25,024 nucleotides of DNA from Gryganskiella cystojenkinii (GCA_015852425.1 JAAAIG010000209.1:23725-48748), one strand, 5' to 3'. Shown: positions 9,097-19,367, counted from the first letter of the stretch. Program-made: numbers and translations. The notes: generated from the letters alone by a model not told the origin.

Positions 9097-10999
9097 GACG
9101 GAGATGAGTGACTTGGTGGCTGTGTGTTGTTGTTGCGGTTTTGTATTGATAGTTGAAAGATGAGTGGGAAGTGTGGGAATGTGGAATGGTTTTTAAACAC
9201 AATTAGTGGATTAGAGGTTGAGACATTGTCGCCTTGCTTGAAAAGGAAATAAATGAGAACGTCGCCCAGAAAAACCGTTCATTTTTGGTACTCAGCAGAA
9301 AATCTCCACATTTAGGTGCCTCAATTAACCGTAGCAAACAGAGATTGGACCCACCTTTTTGCAAAAAGAGAGCTTTTGTAAAAAAAAAATTGATCCATCC
9401 TGGACAGGTCCCAGCTGGGTGTGGATTTAAAATCAAGTTAACATCTTATGCCAAGAAAACAAAGGAACTACTTATTACCCGGTTGAGGGTTAATACTTTT
9501 TTCAGTGATGCCAAATGGAGATAACATGCTCTCCGGCCCGTCTCTCTCTTTTCTGGAATAAAGAACATCCTAGGGCTAGTACTACTCGACCAGAAAATGA
9601 TAATGCCCTCAAAACACGAAACTCGAACTCTACTTTTATCGAACAATCCTAGCGGAGAAAAATTGACAGACTAGTAGATCAGGACCAACAACGTGTTCCA
9701 ATTCTCAAGAGTCTGGATCAGGGTCTCCAAAAGGTCCACTGTTTTGGTTTCTAATTAAGCCTCAAGTCATTACAGAGATAAAGAATGCTGTTGATGGTAC
9801 CAAATTGTGTTTTGGAGTGTCGCATTTTTGCCAAACGTTGCTTCTTTTTTTTTTCGTCGTCCTTAAGAAAGAATCAAAAAAAATACGCGGTCGGAGTCGT
9901 GTCCTGTTCGAATCACCCGTGCTCTTATCGGCTTCAAAAAACACTGCTTAGTTTGGTAGTTGCCTGATCATCAGCAACCCAAAGAAAAAAAATGAAGATC
10001 AGGGTATCGGAGTGTCTTCCACTATGAGCGATAGGAGGCTGCTTGAAAGTTCTCCTTGTTTGGCATGCCTCTAGTTAGAAGAAACAAACAATTTTGTAAT
10101 CGCCGAGTTTGGAGATGACGACCTTTTGTTCGCATGTTTGCTTGCCCCTTGAACAACAAGAGCACCAGGGTTTGCACAAATAAAAGAGTAGATACGGTAC
10201 GTGAAGTGGAGGCCCGTCCTCTGACACCATCACTTCTGCTTGCCTTGACTCCAAAAAAAATGCGTGGAGCTGAGTGCGTGAACCCCTGTAATTTCTGTCC
10301 CTCGAGATTTCCTTGTACAAGTATCGTAGGGAGGGTGAACGCCTGTTCCTCGTCAACGTCGGCTTGCCGACTTTTTCTGTGCTTGATGGGAAGAAAGGAA
10401 AAATCTCGTTGAAACCTGATTTCCCGCCTTGAAGAGAGTGCCGAAGACTGTGTTTCCACCTCGTTTTATTCGTTCTGTGCTACGCGCCACTCCTGTTTGA
10501 GAATGGTTTGTGACTTGAGGCGGACAGGGATGAAGAAGGACGGGAAAGGCATCCAAGTTGAACGGAGAAAAATTCTCAGAGCAACTGTCATAAAAACGGA
10601 AAAGGCTCCTGCGAGGAGGAAGGAGAAACATATCTCTAATCCTTCTTCATCGACATCATGGTCATGGTCATGGTCAGTGTTCGCGCCTTGTCTTTGCTGT
10701 CCTGATCAAACACAGTCACCTGCCTGGAACTTAGAAGGCCGGAGTGTAGGATTGAAGGGAGATTAGAGACCAGAGAGTACATTCAAGATCGGGAGGGATC
10801 TTGGTTCCATTTTGGGCTGAGAACGAGTTTGTTAATCGAAGAATTATAGAGTAGCGAAAAGAAAAAAGCTCAGCATTTGTCAAGAATTTTACAGGAGACT
10901 GTGGGAAGAAAACAAAAATTGGTATAATTTTATTAATGCATTGTTTTGTTGGTATGAGTGGGATTGATGTTGATGCTGATGAAACGTATAAGAGGTTTT
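9097..10999. other. 1.9 kb intergenic region
   Basis: It contains the promoter of the FAD monooxygenase (leaving leftward from 9097) and the 3' UTR of the multicopper oxidase; TTTATT at 10929-10934 is an AATAAA signal on minus. I see no gene. The longest open frame (minus 10022-10459, 145 codons) has no recognisable motif and looks like chance. CTTTTTGCAAAAAG near 9353 is a 14-bp palindrome, and GGTCAT is repeated three times near 10661. No terminal inverted repeats or transposase were seen. Confidence 0.5.
10929..10934 (-). terminator. Poly(A) signal of the multicopper oxidase
   Basis: Plus-strand TTTATT gives AATAAA on the minus strand, about 66 nt beyond the stop codon at 11000-11002. The spacing is normal for a fungal polyadenylation signal. 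Confidence 0.5.
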
Positions 11000-13067
11000 T
11001 TACTTGGCACCGCACATGGCAGTGATCTCAGAAGGGATCTGGAACTTCTTGATCTGCTCGGGCAAGGACTGGAACTGGATCAGCAGACCGGCCTCCATAT
11101 GCCAGTCGATGTGACAATGCAAGGTCCAAAGACCGGGGTTATCGTTCACGAAACGAACCACAGTCCAACCATATGAAGGAATCGTGATCGTATCGCGTCT
11201 CAAGGGGTTGGTCAACTCCAATGGAGTCTTTCCGGGGATGTAACTACCATCACCCCATCCGAGCACCGAGAACGTGTGACCGTGAAAGTGGAAAGGATGC
11301 GAACCCTCGTCGTAATTGTTCAAGACCAGCTCGACCACATTGGTGCTGTTGAGGACCACGATCTTCTGGCTCTCATCAAAGAGAGTGATACCCTTCTGGG
11401 CCTGGAAGAGCGTGGCATCGGTCATGAGCGGGGTCCAAGAAGTACCGTTGACGTACCCAAGGTTGATGCCGGCTTTGCCAATCGTCTCGAATGCAAAGTT
11501 GATAGTGTACGAGACATCAGCAACAGGTGCTGGTTGGACCTTATAAGGATGGAGCATATCCATGCCAAGATCGACACAGACGGGGGCCCAACCGGAGACA
11601 GTCCAGTCCGTAGAGTTGCAGTCCTGGGTGATGGGAGCGCCCTCGTAATGGACCACAGCTTTGACAAACTCGTTCAGTGCAGCGTTAGGTTGGTTGAAGC
11701 AGTTGGTGTTCATAGTCGCTCTCACATAGTAGTTATTAACGGTCTGGTTGGCATGGACAAGAACCGAGTAACGCTGAGCAACATGAATCGGCAAACGCTG
11801 GACCGCGACCGGTAGCATATCGACACCGTCAGCCTCAATGACCGTCAGCATATGGTCATCTATCGAGAATTGGAAATCTGCAAAACTGCCGGCGTTGATG
11901 ATACGAATTCTGTAGGTCAAACCAGCCTTGAAGTCAAACGAAGCCATAGGCGCGCCGTTCCTGCAGTTGCTGCCCGTGGGGAAGAGAGCCTGGGAATCAC
12001 CAGCACAATCGAACCCGTTACGGCCGTTGATGAGACCGTTGTCAGGGATGGGCTCAGTACCCCCACTACCCTGACTGAGGAACCAGGAGACTAGAGGGGC
12101 GGATTCGGTGTGGTAGAAATCCTGGATCATCATGATAATATCCTCGTCGTACTCTTTCAGGTGAGGTTCGTCTGGGCTGTGGACGATCAACGGTCCGAGG
12201 ATACCGTCGAGGTATTGCGAGGCGGCATGGGCGTGCCACCAATAAGTACCCCACTGGTTGTCAATGGTGTAGTTGTAGGTCATGGACTGACCAGGGGGGA
12301 TTGCGCACTGCGTCACTCCCATGGTTCCGTCCATCCAGTTAGTACCTGATGGCGGAGAGGGTTTTGAAAGAGATGCGAGGAGGTGGTGGTTATGAGCATG
12401 TCGGTCATGGTGGCAGAGGTTACAGTAGGTTGAAGATTGAGGAAGACATGGGATGGGAAAACAAGGGGCGTTGAATGAGAAGGTAGAAAAGGACAAAATA
12501 AAACTTACCGTTCTGGTACATGCCGTGCCAGTGGACAGCAGTGCCGTTGACCAGGTTGTTCTTGACATGGACGACAATCTGGTCGCCAGTGTTGGCCTCG
12601 ATCAGAGGGCCGGGGAACATTCCTATACAGAGCAGGGACACCAAGGGAAAAAGCGGTCGTCGTGAGCATCACGAGTGTCTTAATTTCTGAAAAAAATATG
12701 CTCCCACGAGAGACAGCAGTTGAAAGATTAACTCTCCAGTCCCCCCTCCCCTCTTTTTTTCCTATTCCTTACCGTTGACGAGTAACATGGGGCGGTCAAG
12801 ACCATCGGGGGAGATGGTCGACTGTGAAATGGTCCAGTTGTAGACACGGGTCGTGGGTGTTTTGGTGATGGTGAAATTCTTGCTGAGGAGGAACTGGGAG
12901 GGATCGTTCCAAGACTCAGAGAAATCGGTAGCATTTGACTTGTGGTGCTTGAGACCAAGACCAAGACCGAGACCGAGGGCCAGAGCAACGACAACGAAGA
13001 TGGCCCCTCCAATGATTATTTTGCGGTTACTCCGCGTCACTCCTTTCGTTGCTTTCTCTGAGGACAT
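11000..13067 (-). CDS. Laccase/Fet3-like multicopper oxidase with N-terminal membrane anchor, 3 exons
   Basis: Exons 12773-13067, 12509-12622 and 11000-12345 join to 584 residues. All four copper motifs are present: HWHG (129-132), HAH (174-176), HPFHFHGH (486-493) and HCHIDWH (546-552). The position ten residues after Cys547, the type-1 copper axial site, is Leu557, typical of higher-potential fungal enzymes. Three cupredoxin domains follow the usual order. There is no cleavable-looking signal: residues 1-16 are polar and basic, 17-39 are a hydrophobic helix ending in Gly-Leu repeats, then KHHKSN. This predicts a type II membrane protein with the oxidase outside. Fet3 instead has a C-terminal helix, which is absent here. 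Glu234 in GGTEPIP aligns with the Fet3 iron-binding Glu185 (GAEPIP). It may oxidise Fe(II), phenols or both. No Ftr1 permease gene is adjacent. Many Asn-X-Thr/Ser sites suit a glycosylated surface enzyme. Confidence 0.9.
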
Positions 13068-15489
13068 GTCGAAGGAGGTGTGTTATCGAAGGAATGAGAT
13101 TCGTTAAGACGGGAAGAGAGGAGAAGGGTAAGAATGGGAGGCCCTGTAAAGGAAGGCGGGGAGGACGAAAAGAAGGAGGAAAAGGGAAAGGAGAGGAGTA
13201 ACCTTTTCAATCTGATAGCTATGCGGTGACACAGGCACAGAGTAGGAGGATGTCCGAGGGAAGAGGAGAGGAAGAAGCACAAAAAAAACAGAACGGATCT
13301 GATAAGAAAACGCTGCTTGGCTTTTAAGGGAATCTGAGGGTCGGCTCTTTGAAAGTCGAGACCAAGGTCAATGGCGAGCGTTGATGAGCTCTTGTAGATA
13401 GAGAGATGAAAAAGAAGAGAGGAAAAGTGGAGTGTTTCCCGGATAAAAACCAGAATGTGGATGGCCACCACTTTTTGTTACCTTTTTGTTTAAAGTGCTC
13501 ATCTGCGAATGGGAACGGACTGAGTTGTTGAACGTATTTGATCGGAAGGAGAAAAAGGAAACGAGACCATGGACAGGTACCTCCGGAAGATGTATTGCAC
13601 CTTTCTCAAGTCTTTTTTGCCCCCGACGGATTTCCCATCTTTTCGATCGAGTCTGTTGACTGTTGGGAGGGGGAAATGAGTGTCTACAGTACACCCATGT
13701 CCTTGTGTATCCTTTTTTGCCAAAAAAATAAATAAATTGCGCCCTCTTCATGCCTCTGGACCACTAGCATGAGTCCGATTAGGCAAGTGGAAAAGGCGAG
13801 TTGGATTCATTTTGTCCGCCTTTAGTCTTTACCCTCCGAAGAAGGGAAACAGAGGGAACAAAGCTCAAATGCGTTCAAGGTTTGCCCGAACAATCTGAGC
13901 AGCAGAGTTTGTGACCCTGTACCGAGGACAATCACGGGGGTAAATTCTGCAAAAAGATTGGTTGACGGCAACTGGACTAACACCCTGCGCTGATTTATTC
14001 TGCTTCCAGTATTCTTTGCGACTTTTATGCAGAGCAGAGGGGAAATTAAGGCCCGACAAAGAGAAAGTGATGATTGCATTGTGAGTGCGCTGTTTAGCCG
14101 AATGAACAAGGCATCTCTCTCTGTCCACAATTGCAGTTCCGGTTTTTCTTCGTGTAACGGACAACGGAACTGGCCAGGGGAATGGGGGTTCTCGAAGCAC
14201 ACTTGCTGTCTGCCCACTGTCGACCACAAGTTTATGTTTTATTGTTGACGAACAATATCAACGATCGAGGGCAACGTTGCCAAAATGCTTACTCGCACTG
14301 GCTCTCTGGGGAACAATTTCCAACTGTGTTCGCATTGTTATTGGGCTCTGAGCAAAAGGGAAAACAAACTTAAGTTATTTTTCTGTCTGCCCAATTTGCT
14401 CTTTTTCTGTCCCTGCACCCACATGCTATTCACGAGTGAGAATGCGAGCAAGGTCGAGCGCGCCGATGATTGGCTAAACTAGTGGGAAAGTACGTCCACG
14501 CGGGCTCGATCGTTAGTTGTTAATGGACAATTCGATTTTTTAACAATCAACATCCGCCTTCCATTTCCTTCTCCGATTTTTCTTTTTCTTCTTTTCCTCG
14601 GACAAGAGTTGCTTCTTTCAAATTTAATCGATCCAGTTGGACGCCTCACAGTTTTGACGGGGTCCAATTCGTCCAGTCCAATGCTACTTTTGTTACCTCT
14701 TTTGCCTTTCGTGTGGGTCCTGCTCGACTCTGTTTACCAAATGTATCCAGAACTTTTGAGAGCTCAGAGAAACAAAGACAGGTGGACTTTTTGCGCCCTA
14801 CTCTTGTGCTGCTTTTTGGGCAAAAAAAGAGACGATTGATCAATCCAAGCCGAGCTCGTGGGGATTGAGTGTCTCTTGACTGGATGTCTCCTCTTCTGTT
14901 TTGTTCCTGAATTACCTTCATCCGCAGTGGTGAACAAGAAAGTCGAGATGGAAAAGCTCTTCGGTCGCTCTCCTTCGCCTTGACAATTGTTTATTTGTGT
15001 GCTCGCTCATTGACAGCAGCAGTGGTTGCCACTGAAGTGAATGGAGAAAGTGAGAAAGTGAGAGGATGTGAGAGAGTGCCGCTTTATGCCTTCATTCCAT
15101 ATAGTATCCATCTCCACGTTGGTTGCTTTGTTGTCTGTGCTTTTCAATGGCCTTGTTATTGGCCATTAAGAAAATTGTACCTCATCACCCCACCTCAGTC
15201 AGACTCTCTGTCTGTCCTACCATGTGGTGATGACTTCGGTCAATGAGTGGAAGACCGAGATTTTACGACTCCAGCAAAGCTTCTCTTTCTGGCCAGATAA
15301 GGAAGCATTTTTCCGTTCACCTCAAATGCCGAGAGCTGAGCAAAAGTTGAAAGGAGGAGGAAATGTCTCTCTCTCCAGCTGTTCATGCAGCCTTTGTTCT
15401 TGTCCTCCCTTGAGCCATCGGACAATGTATCTTTCACTCCACGCGCCTGCTTAATTTTGCACTCCCGCGTTAACCATCTTTGGACAGAA
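13068..15489. promoter_or_regulatory. Divergent 2.4 kb intergenic region between the oxidase and the phosphatase
   Basis: Two start codons face away from each other across this region. From 13080 to about 13440 the oxidase coding strand is very CT-rich, a likely leader and core promoter. I find no clear TATA box for the oxidase. From 14000 to 15450 there are several short open frames on both strands with no recognisable motifs. Nothing here supports a further gene. Confidence 0.4.
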
Positions 15490-15490
15490 G

Positions 15491-15496
15491 TATAAA
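15491..15496 (+). promoter_or_regulatory. TATA box of the acid phosphatase gene
   Basis: TATAAA lies 99 bp upstream of the ATG at 15590. It is followed by a C/T-rich leader (15540-15588), the arrangement of a strongly expressed fungal promoter. Confidence 0.6.
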
Positions 15497-15589
15497 GACC
15501 CTCAATCCCCCGTCGCCCCTCTTGAAAAAAAATCACTCAAGCAAGTCTTCTTTCCTCATCTCCCCCTCACCCTTTCCCACTCTCTCACT

Positions 15590-16777
15590 ATGCTTTTCAA
15601 GTCGATCGTTTCTTTGGCCTGCATCGCCGTTGCTGCTGCCCAGGCCACCAAGGGCAAGGCCTTTGACCACATCTTCATCGTCTTCCTCGAGAACACTGTA
15701 AGTTTGAGCATCGATAAACCTACCGACGGAAAACTGCACTCCCGTCGCCGTCGCATAAAGTTGCCTTTTTGCCCATGACACTCATTCCCTATTTTTATTT
15801 TTTATTTTTTTTATATCAATGCACAGAACTACGCCAAGGCCGCTGCCGATGCTAACCTTACTGCCTACGCCAGCCAGGGTATTCTCTTGGACAACTACCA
15901 CGGTGTCACTCACCCCTCCGAGCCCAACTACATTGCTGCTTCCGGTGGTGATTACTTTGGCATGAACGATGACGCCTTTTGGTCGATCCCCCCTCAGTAC
16001 AAGACCATCGTCGATCTCTTGGAGCCCAAGAACTTGACCTGGAGAGCTTACCAGGAGGACGCCCCCACGGCCTGCTACACCGATTTTGAGAACGAGTGGT
16101 TGTACTACCGTAAGCACAACCCCTTCATCATCTACGAGTCCATCTCGAAGAACCCCGCCCGTTGCGCCAATGTTGTCCCCGCGACCCAGCTCCAGACCGA
16201 TCTTGCCAACGGTGATATGCCCAACTACTCCTTCTACACCCCCAACATGGTCAACGATGGACACAACACCACTGTTGCTGATGCCTCCAAGTGGTTGAAC
16301 ACCTTCTTGCCCCCTCTGTTGGCGAACAAGACCTTCATCAACAACACCCTCGTTGTTGTCACTTTTGACGAGTCTGAGGATTACTTCGTCTCCAACGCTG
16401 TCTACACCTTGTTGCTCGGAGATTCCGTCGCTAAGCTCAAGAACACGACCGACTCTACTTTCTACACCCATTACTCTCTCCTCTCGACCATCGAGGCCAA
16501 CTGGGGTCTCGGTAACTTGGGTCTTCAGGATACCAACTCGACTGTCAACAACGTCTTCGACTTTGTTGCCAAGGCCGCCGGTATCACAACCAACAACAAC
16601 ATCACCGTTGCCAATGCTCCCTTCATGAATGGAACCGAGCCCGGTTTCATGGCCCCCAAACCCACCACCTCAAGCCCTGCTGGACCAAAGTCTACGTCTG
16701 CTGCCTCGTTCGTCTCTGCCCCTAAGGCCTTCGCTGCCGTTGCCGCCGTTGCTGGTGTCTTGGCTGCCATGATCTAA
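15590..16777 (+). CDS. Secreted phosphoesterase-family acid phosphatase, probable GPI anchor, 2 exons
   Basis: Exons 15590-15697 and 15827-16777 join to 352 residues; the 129-nt intron is phase 0. Residues 1-18 are a clear signal peptide (MLFKSIVSLACIAVAAAQ). FDHIFIVFLENTNYA (25-39), spanning the splice junction, is the opening motif of the Pfam phosphoesterase family (PF04185), which includes the Aspergillus PHOA-type acid phosphatases and phospholipase C. THPSEPNYIAASGGD (64-78), NDGHNTT and VVVTFDESE carry the other conserved Asp/Glu/His residues. A Ser/Thr/Pro-rich stretch is followed by a hydrophobic C-terminus (AFAAVAAVAGVLAAMI), the pattern of a GPI-attachment signal, so the enzyme probably sits on the wall or membrane. 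Its likely role is to release phosphate from organic esters. The gene is GC-richer than its surroundings and favours C-ending codons, which suggests high expression. The AATAAA at 16948-16953 probably ends the transcript. Confidence 0.9.
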
Positions 16778-17295
16778 ACAAAAAGCTCATTAATCTTTTT
16801 TTGACGAATTGCATGAGGGAAGCATGAGTTGGCCGTTTTTCATAAGTTGATCTTATGTTACTGTTCATAGAAAGGACGGTGCTTGTCTCTTCCTCTGATG
16901 CTTCGTCGTTTAGCATATTATATCCCCTCATTCACTTAATACCTCGTAATAAAAAAACGATCAAAAAATTTTTACTACCGCCCCTCATAAGAAGTGCTCT
17001 TTAAAATCTCGACATGCGTTGAATGATCTATCCGACGATACCTCTGTAAAAAAAAAATATGGTATTAATAACGTGTATGTGGCAGGAAGAGGATTGATTT
17101 CTACTCGGAAATGATGCAACGGCTGACGCAAGACAAGAGCTGAAACAAAAGGAACGGCCTAAGAATTGGGGGTGAGAGCGTGCAGTTGAAAGTGGCGGAA
17201 TCTCCAACTGCAGCTTGTCTGCTCACTCTGTATCGAGCCCCCGTGCTGCCTCTCTACCGGTTCCCACTGCATTCGACAGATACCTCTCACCAAGC
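16778..17295. other. Phosphatase 3' UTR and spacer
   Basis: It holds the phosphatase 3' UTR with AATAAA at 16948-16953. Beyond it, TGCAGTTG and CAACTGCA near 17179-17212 form an 8-bp inverted repeat with an 18-nt loop. No coding sequence was recognised. Confidence 0.4.
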
Positions 17296-17343
17296 ATGTC
17301 TTTCATGCCCAACTTCGTGTATCCATCTATCTATCTCGAGTTT

Positions 17344-17499
17344 ACGCAACTCCACGTGAAGACGTTCACAGGCATATCCGTCTCATTTGAAGATCTCCAA
17401 TCCAAGGATACGTTCGAGGCTCTCAAAGACAGGGCCTAGCAGGCCGCCAGTATATTCTACGGTACTCAGCGGATGGTGTTGCTAGGCCGAGGACTCTAG
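17344..17499 (+). pseudogene. Broken ubiquitin-like gene
   Basis: The frame from 17344 reads TQLHVKTFTG, against ubiquitin MQIFVKTLTG; Met1 has become Thr (ATG to ACG). It continues through SKDTFEALKD (ubiquitin SDTIENVKAK), a TAG stop at 17437-17439, then IFYGTQRMVLLGRGL (ubiquitin PPDQQRLIFAGKQL), and a second TAG at 17497-17499. The alignment stays colinear through both stops with no indel except one extra residue near position 20. The intact paralogue at 18848 has that same extra residue, and also KD where ubiquitin has KA. After the second stop, DIIIFL may match the last strand of the paralogue (DSVIFL), implying a deletion of about 20 codons. An in-phase ATG at 17296 could start a short product, but it would end at the first TAG. 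I read this as a dead copy of the divergent ubiquitin-like gene. Confidence 0.75.
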
Positions 17500-17510
17500 G
17501 ACATTATAAT

Positions 17511-18280
17511 CTTTCTGGATCGGGCGCTTGCCTGGGTTAAGTTGCCACGATTTATCGTCTAAACATGGCCCTAAAAGAAGATCCATTTCATGTTTTTTCA
17601 GTGTCTTCGTACTGTACCCTTGTTATTTTCACTAGTAAAAAAATCAGACCAGCCGTCGGCAGCCCTTTCTGCACCCCGATCGACACAGATTTCTTTTAGC
17701 TGAAAAACGATCACTGTAATAGATGGCATGCCGCATCGAGTCGCCGGCGCCTTGTTTTTCACAGCATACGTTGATTGGTCTTTAACAAGGGCAAAGTTCT
17801 TTTTCTCTCTCGTCAACCCTATTGTCTTCACGTTTTTACGTTTTTACGGGAGTTGGGGGTCAGATGATAAGGTGACGGACGGAACTACTGCACGCCGCCG
17901 TAAAGTAAGTAGAACGCCCTTCGGAGATCCTAAGAAGACCGCTTATAGTGCTGCAGATCCAAGTCTCGGGGATGTCCATGATCGCTTCGCCAAAACCGCA
18001 CTCACACTAATAAGGAAGGCGCCTGTGCCCGCAATAGCTTCACCAACGTTTCAGGTTGCATGTTCAATGGTGAGTTTTGGTCTCATCAAACAATCTTGGT
18101 GATCAGAGAACATCTCGTCCACAACAGAGTGGCACAAAGTGTGTTTCGGTAACAACGTCGCCTACACTCTGCTATCGCCTTAGAGGACAGAAGAGTACCA
18201 CAGGACCTTTTAGACCCTCTTTGCCATGAGCTACTACTCATCTTGCCCTTGCTCTGTCGAACTCGCTCTCGTTTGTCTCG
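17511..18280. other. Spacer between the two ubiquitin-like loci
   Basis: One frame is open from 17728 to 18102 (+, about 124 codons) and includes PFGDPKKTAYSAADPSL. I recognise no family, and a GTAAGT at about 17906-17911 lies inside it. A small tandem repeat of CGTTTTTA occurs near 17830. The stretch from about 18110 to 18280 is the upstream promoter of the next transcript. Confidence 0.35.
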
Positions 18281-18290
18281 TATATATAAG
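18281..18290 (+). promoter_or_regulatory. TATA box upstream of the ubiquitin-like gene
   Basis: TATATATAAG is the clearest TATA box between 17 and 20 kb. No ATG occurs in the next 100 bp or so. A good 5' splice site (GTAAGT) starts at 18360, and acceptors follow at about 18737 (CCCGCAG) and 18800 (TTTGTAG). The simplest reading is a non-coding first exon with a leader intron spliced to the ubiquitin-like start at 18848. The TATA box could also serve the Cys-rich frame at 18396-18566. Confidence 0.55.
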
Positions 18291-18395
18291 AAGGCGACTA
18301 TTCACCTCGAGACAAGAAATTCGTCGCATCGTTCCCTTCTTTCACCTTGGCAACACGCAGTAAGTTCTTTCTCAATTTTCCGAGTACAGTATTAG

Positions 18396-18566
18396 CACGC
18401 TGAAAAAAATTATACTTTCTGCAAGAATTGTGGGCACAAGCTTTTCAATTGCCAGACCCCGCAATGCCGAAACACGTTGCGTGAAGTCGGAACCACCTGT
18501 CGCAAGCCCGCTACCTCAAAACCAGCGCCAAAGACACCGATGGACCTAAGCGCGAGGAAGACATGA
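18396..18566 (+). other. Cys-rich, zinc-ribbon-like open frame without a start codon
   Basis: Fifty-six codons are open from just after TAG to TGA at 18564-18566. The core is YTFCKNCGHKLFNCQTPQC, with another Cys 11 residues later: Cys spacing x2, x6, x4, x10. It then has a Lys/Pro/Ala-rich tail. The frame has no usable ATG in its N-terminal half. It lies after the GTAAGT at 18360, so in the simplest model it is inside the leader intron of the ubiquitin-like gene. A 36-nt intron ending at TATTAG (18395) would put it directly after the first exon in an open frame, but that is very short and still supplies no ATG. AATAAA follows near 18675. It may be a relic coding exon, or an exon of an alternative transcript. 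No family was recognised. Confidence 0.4.
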
Positions 18567-18847
18567 ACACTGCCCAAAAGCCCGGCCTTCAAAGAAATCT
18601 AATACCAAGGCAATACAAGACCCTCCTCCTCCGCTACTATTTCTATGTGGCTGTGTCACTCGCTAGACACTTCAAATAAAAAAAAAGGGTGCGTCGCTTT
18701 GAACTTCTCTCATTTTCTGTTCTCTAACTTCCCGCAGTCAATCCTAGCCCATTCTTTCTGCTTAAAAAAAGGACTTCACCGTATCTCTTCCCGTTTGTAG
18801 TATTCATCTCCAACAATCTACCAAAACACCACACTCACTGGGCAAAT

Positions 18848-19123
18848 ATGCAAGTCATTGTCAAGACGCTTACCGGAAAGACCATCCCAATCGGACCCCT
18901 TGAACCCGAGGACACCGTGGAGAGAATCAAGGACTTGATCGAGCGATCCGAAGGGATCCCGACCATGTCCCAGCCATTGTTCTTTGCAGCTGGGAAAAAC
19001 CTGGATGGTTCTCCGCGGACTGTCGTGCGACTGGAGGACAATTCAAAGACGTTGTTGGAGATGGGTATCGAAGATGATTCTGTTATTTTTCTCAGCTTGT
19101 CTATGGGTAGCCGTAGTCGCTAA
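18848..19123 (+). CDS. Divergent ubiquitin-like protein without terminal Gly-Gly
   Basis: Ninety-one residues start MQVIVKTLTGKTIPI (ubiquitin MQIFVKTLTGKTITL). Then come LEPEDTVERIKDLIERSEGIP (split: LEPEDTVERIK and DLIERSEGIP), PLFFAAGK, LEDNSKTLLEMGIEDDSVIF and LSLSMGSRSR. Strands, the central helix and the Lys6, Lys11 and Lys48 positions (Lys50 here) are recognisable. Differences from ubiquitin: one extra residue before the helix, one before AAGK, an 11-residue insertion between AAGK and LED, and a tail without Gly-Gly. Without Gly-Gly it should not be conjugated by the usual E1-E2-E3 route unless processed differently. It would more likely act as a free ubiquitin-like domain binding ubiquitin receptors. 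A leader intron from the 18281 promoter is probable. AATAAA at 19160-19165 ends the unit. The gene is convergent with Ubp6. Confidence 0.8.
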   Translation: MQVIVKTLTGKTIPIGPLEPEDTVERIKDLIERSEGIPTMSQPLFFAAGKNLDGSPRTVVRLEDNSKTLLEMGIEDDSVIFLSLSMGSRSR

Positions 19124-19159
19124 GGCCTGAAAGAGAGTATCTTTTTTCCTTGGAGCAAG

Positions 19160-19165
19160 AATAAA
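19160..19165 (+). terminator. Poly(A) signal of the ubiquitin-like gene
   Basis: AATAAA starts 37 nt after the TAA of the ubiquitin-like frame, which supports the frame ending there as a complete gene. Confidence 0.5.
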
Positions 19166-19367
19166 GTTGCCGCACAAATCAAGCACCTACGGCACCAAAA
19201 CCTATGAATCTACTCTGTTGGGAAACAAAGTCTTTGAAGAGTCCTCATTTCACTCTTGCTCTGTTTCTCTTCAGCTTCCTCCTCCGTTCAACCTTTTCTT
19301 AGCTCTTGGCCCTATTGCCATCTTCATCCACTTTACTAATCATTTACCTGAAGCGCTATTCCAGAAG

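Noticed and set aside
7838..9190. Target-site duplication flanking the monooxygenase (TGGTCTTAAC near 7838, TGGTTTTTAAAC near 9186)
   Set aside because: The two are only partly similar and differ in length, so they do not support retroposition.
9230..9650. Possible transposon remnant
   Set aside because: AT-rich with a small palindrome, but no terminal repeats, target-site duplication or transposase-like frame could be found.
9895..9930. GTTCGAATC, a tRNA B-box-like sequence
   Set aside because: The flanking bases do not pair as a T-arm, and no D-arm or acceptor stem can be drawn.
10022..10459. 145-codon minus-strand frame in the region downstream of the oxidase
   Set aside because: No motif, hydrophobic pattern or homology was recognised; several frames of this length are expected by chance in 25 kb.
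15782..16471. 229-codon open frame on minus, antisense to the acid phosphatase
   Set aside because: It is a by-product of the strong codon bias of the phosphatase; the sequence is Gly/Val-rich with no motif.
18396..18566. Cys-rich frame as a ubiquitin-L40 or ubiquitin-S27a extension
   Set aside because: It lies upstream rather than downstream of the ubiquitin-like domain, and the Cys spacing and basic residues do not align with either ribosomal protein.
18848..19123. Crinkler-type effector with a ubiquitin-like N-terminus
   Set aside because: The similarity is to ubiquitin itself (VKTLTGKTI, EGIP). There is no LFLAK motif and no downstream effector domain in frame.
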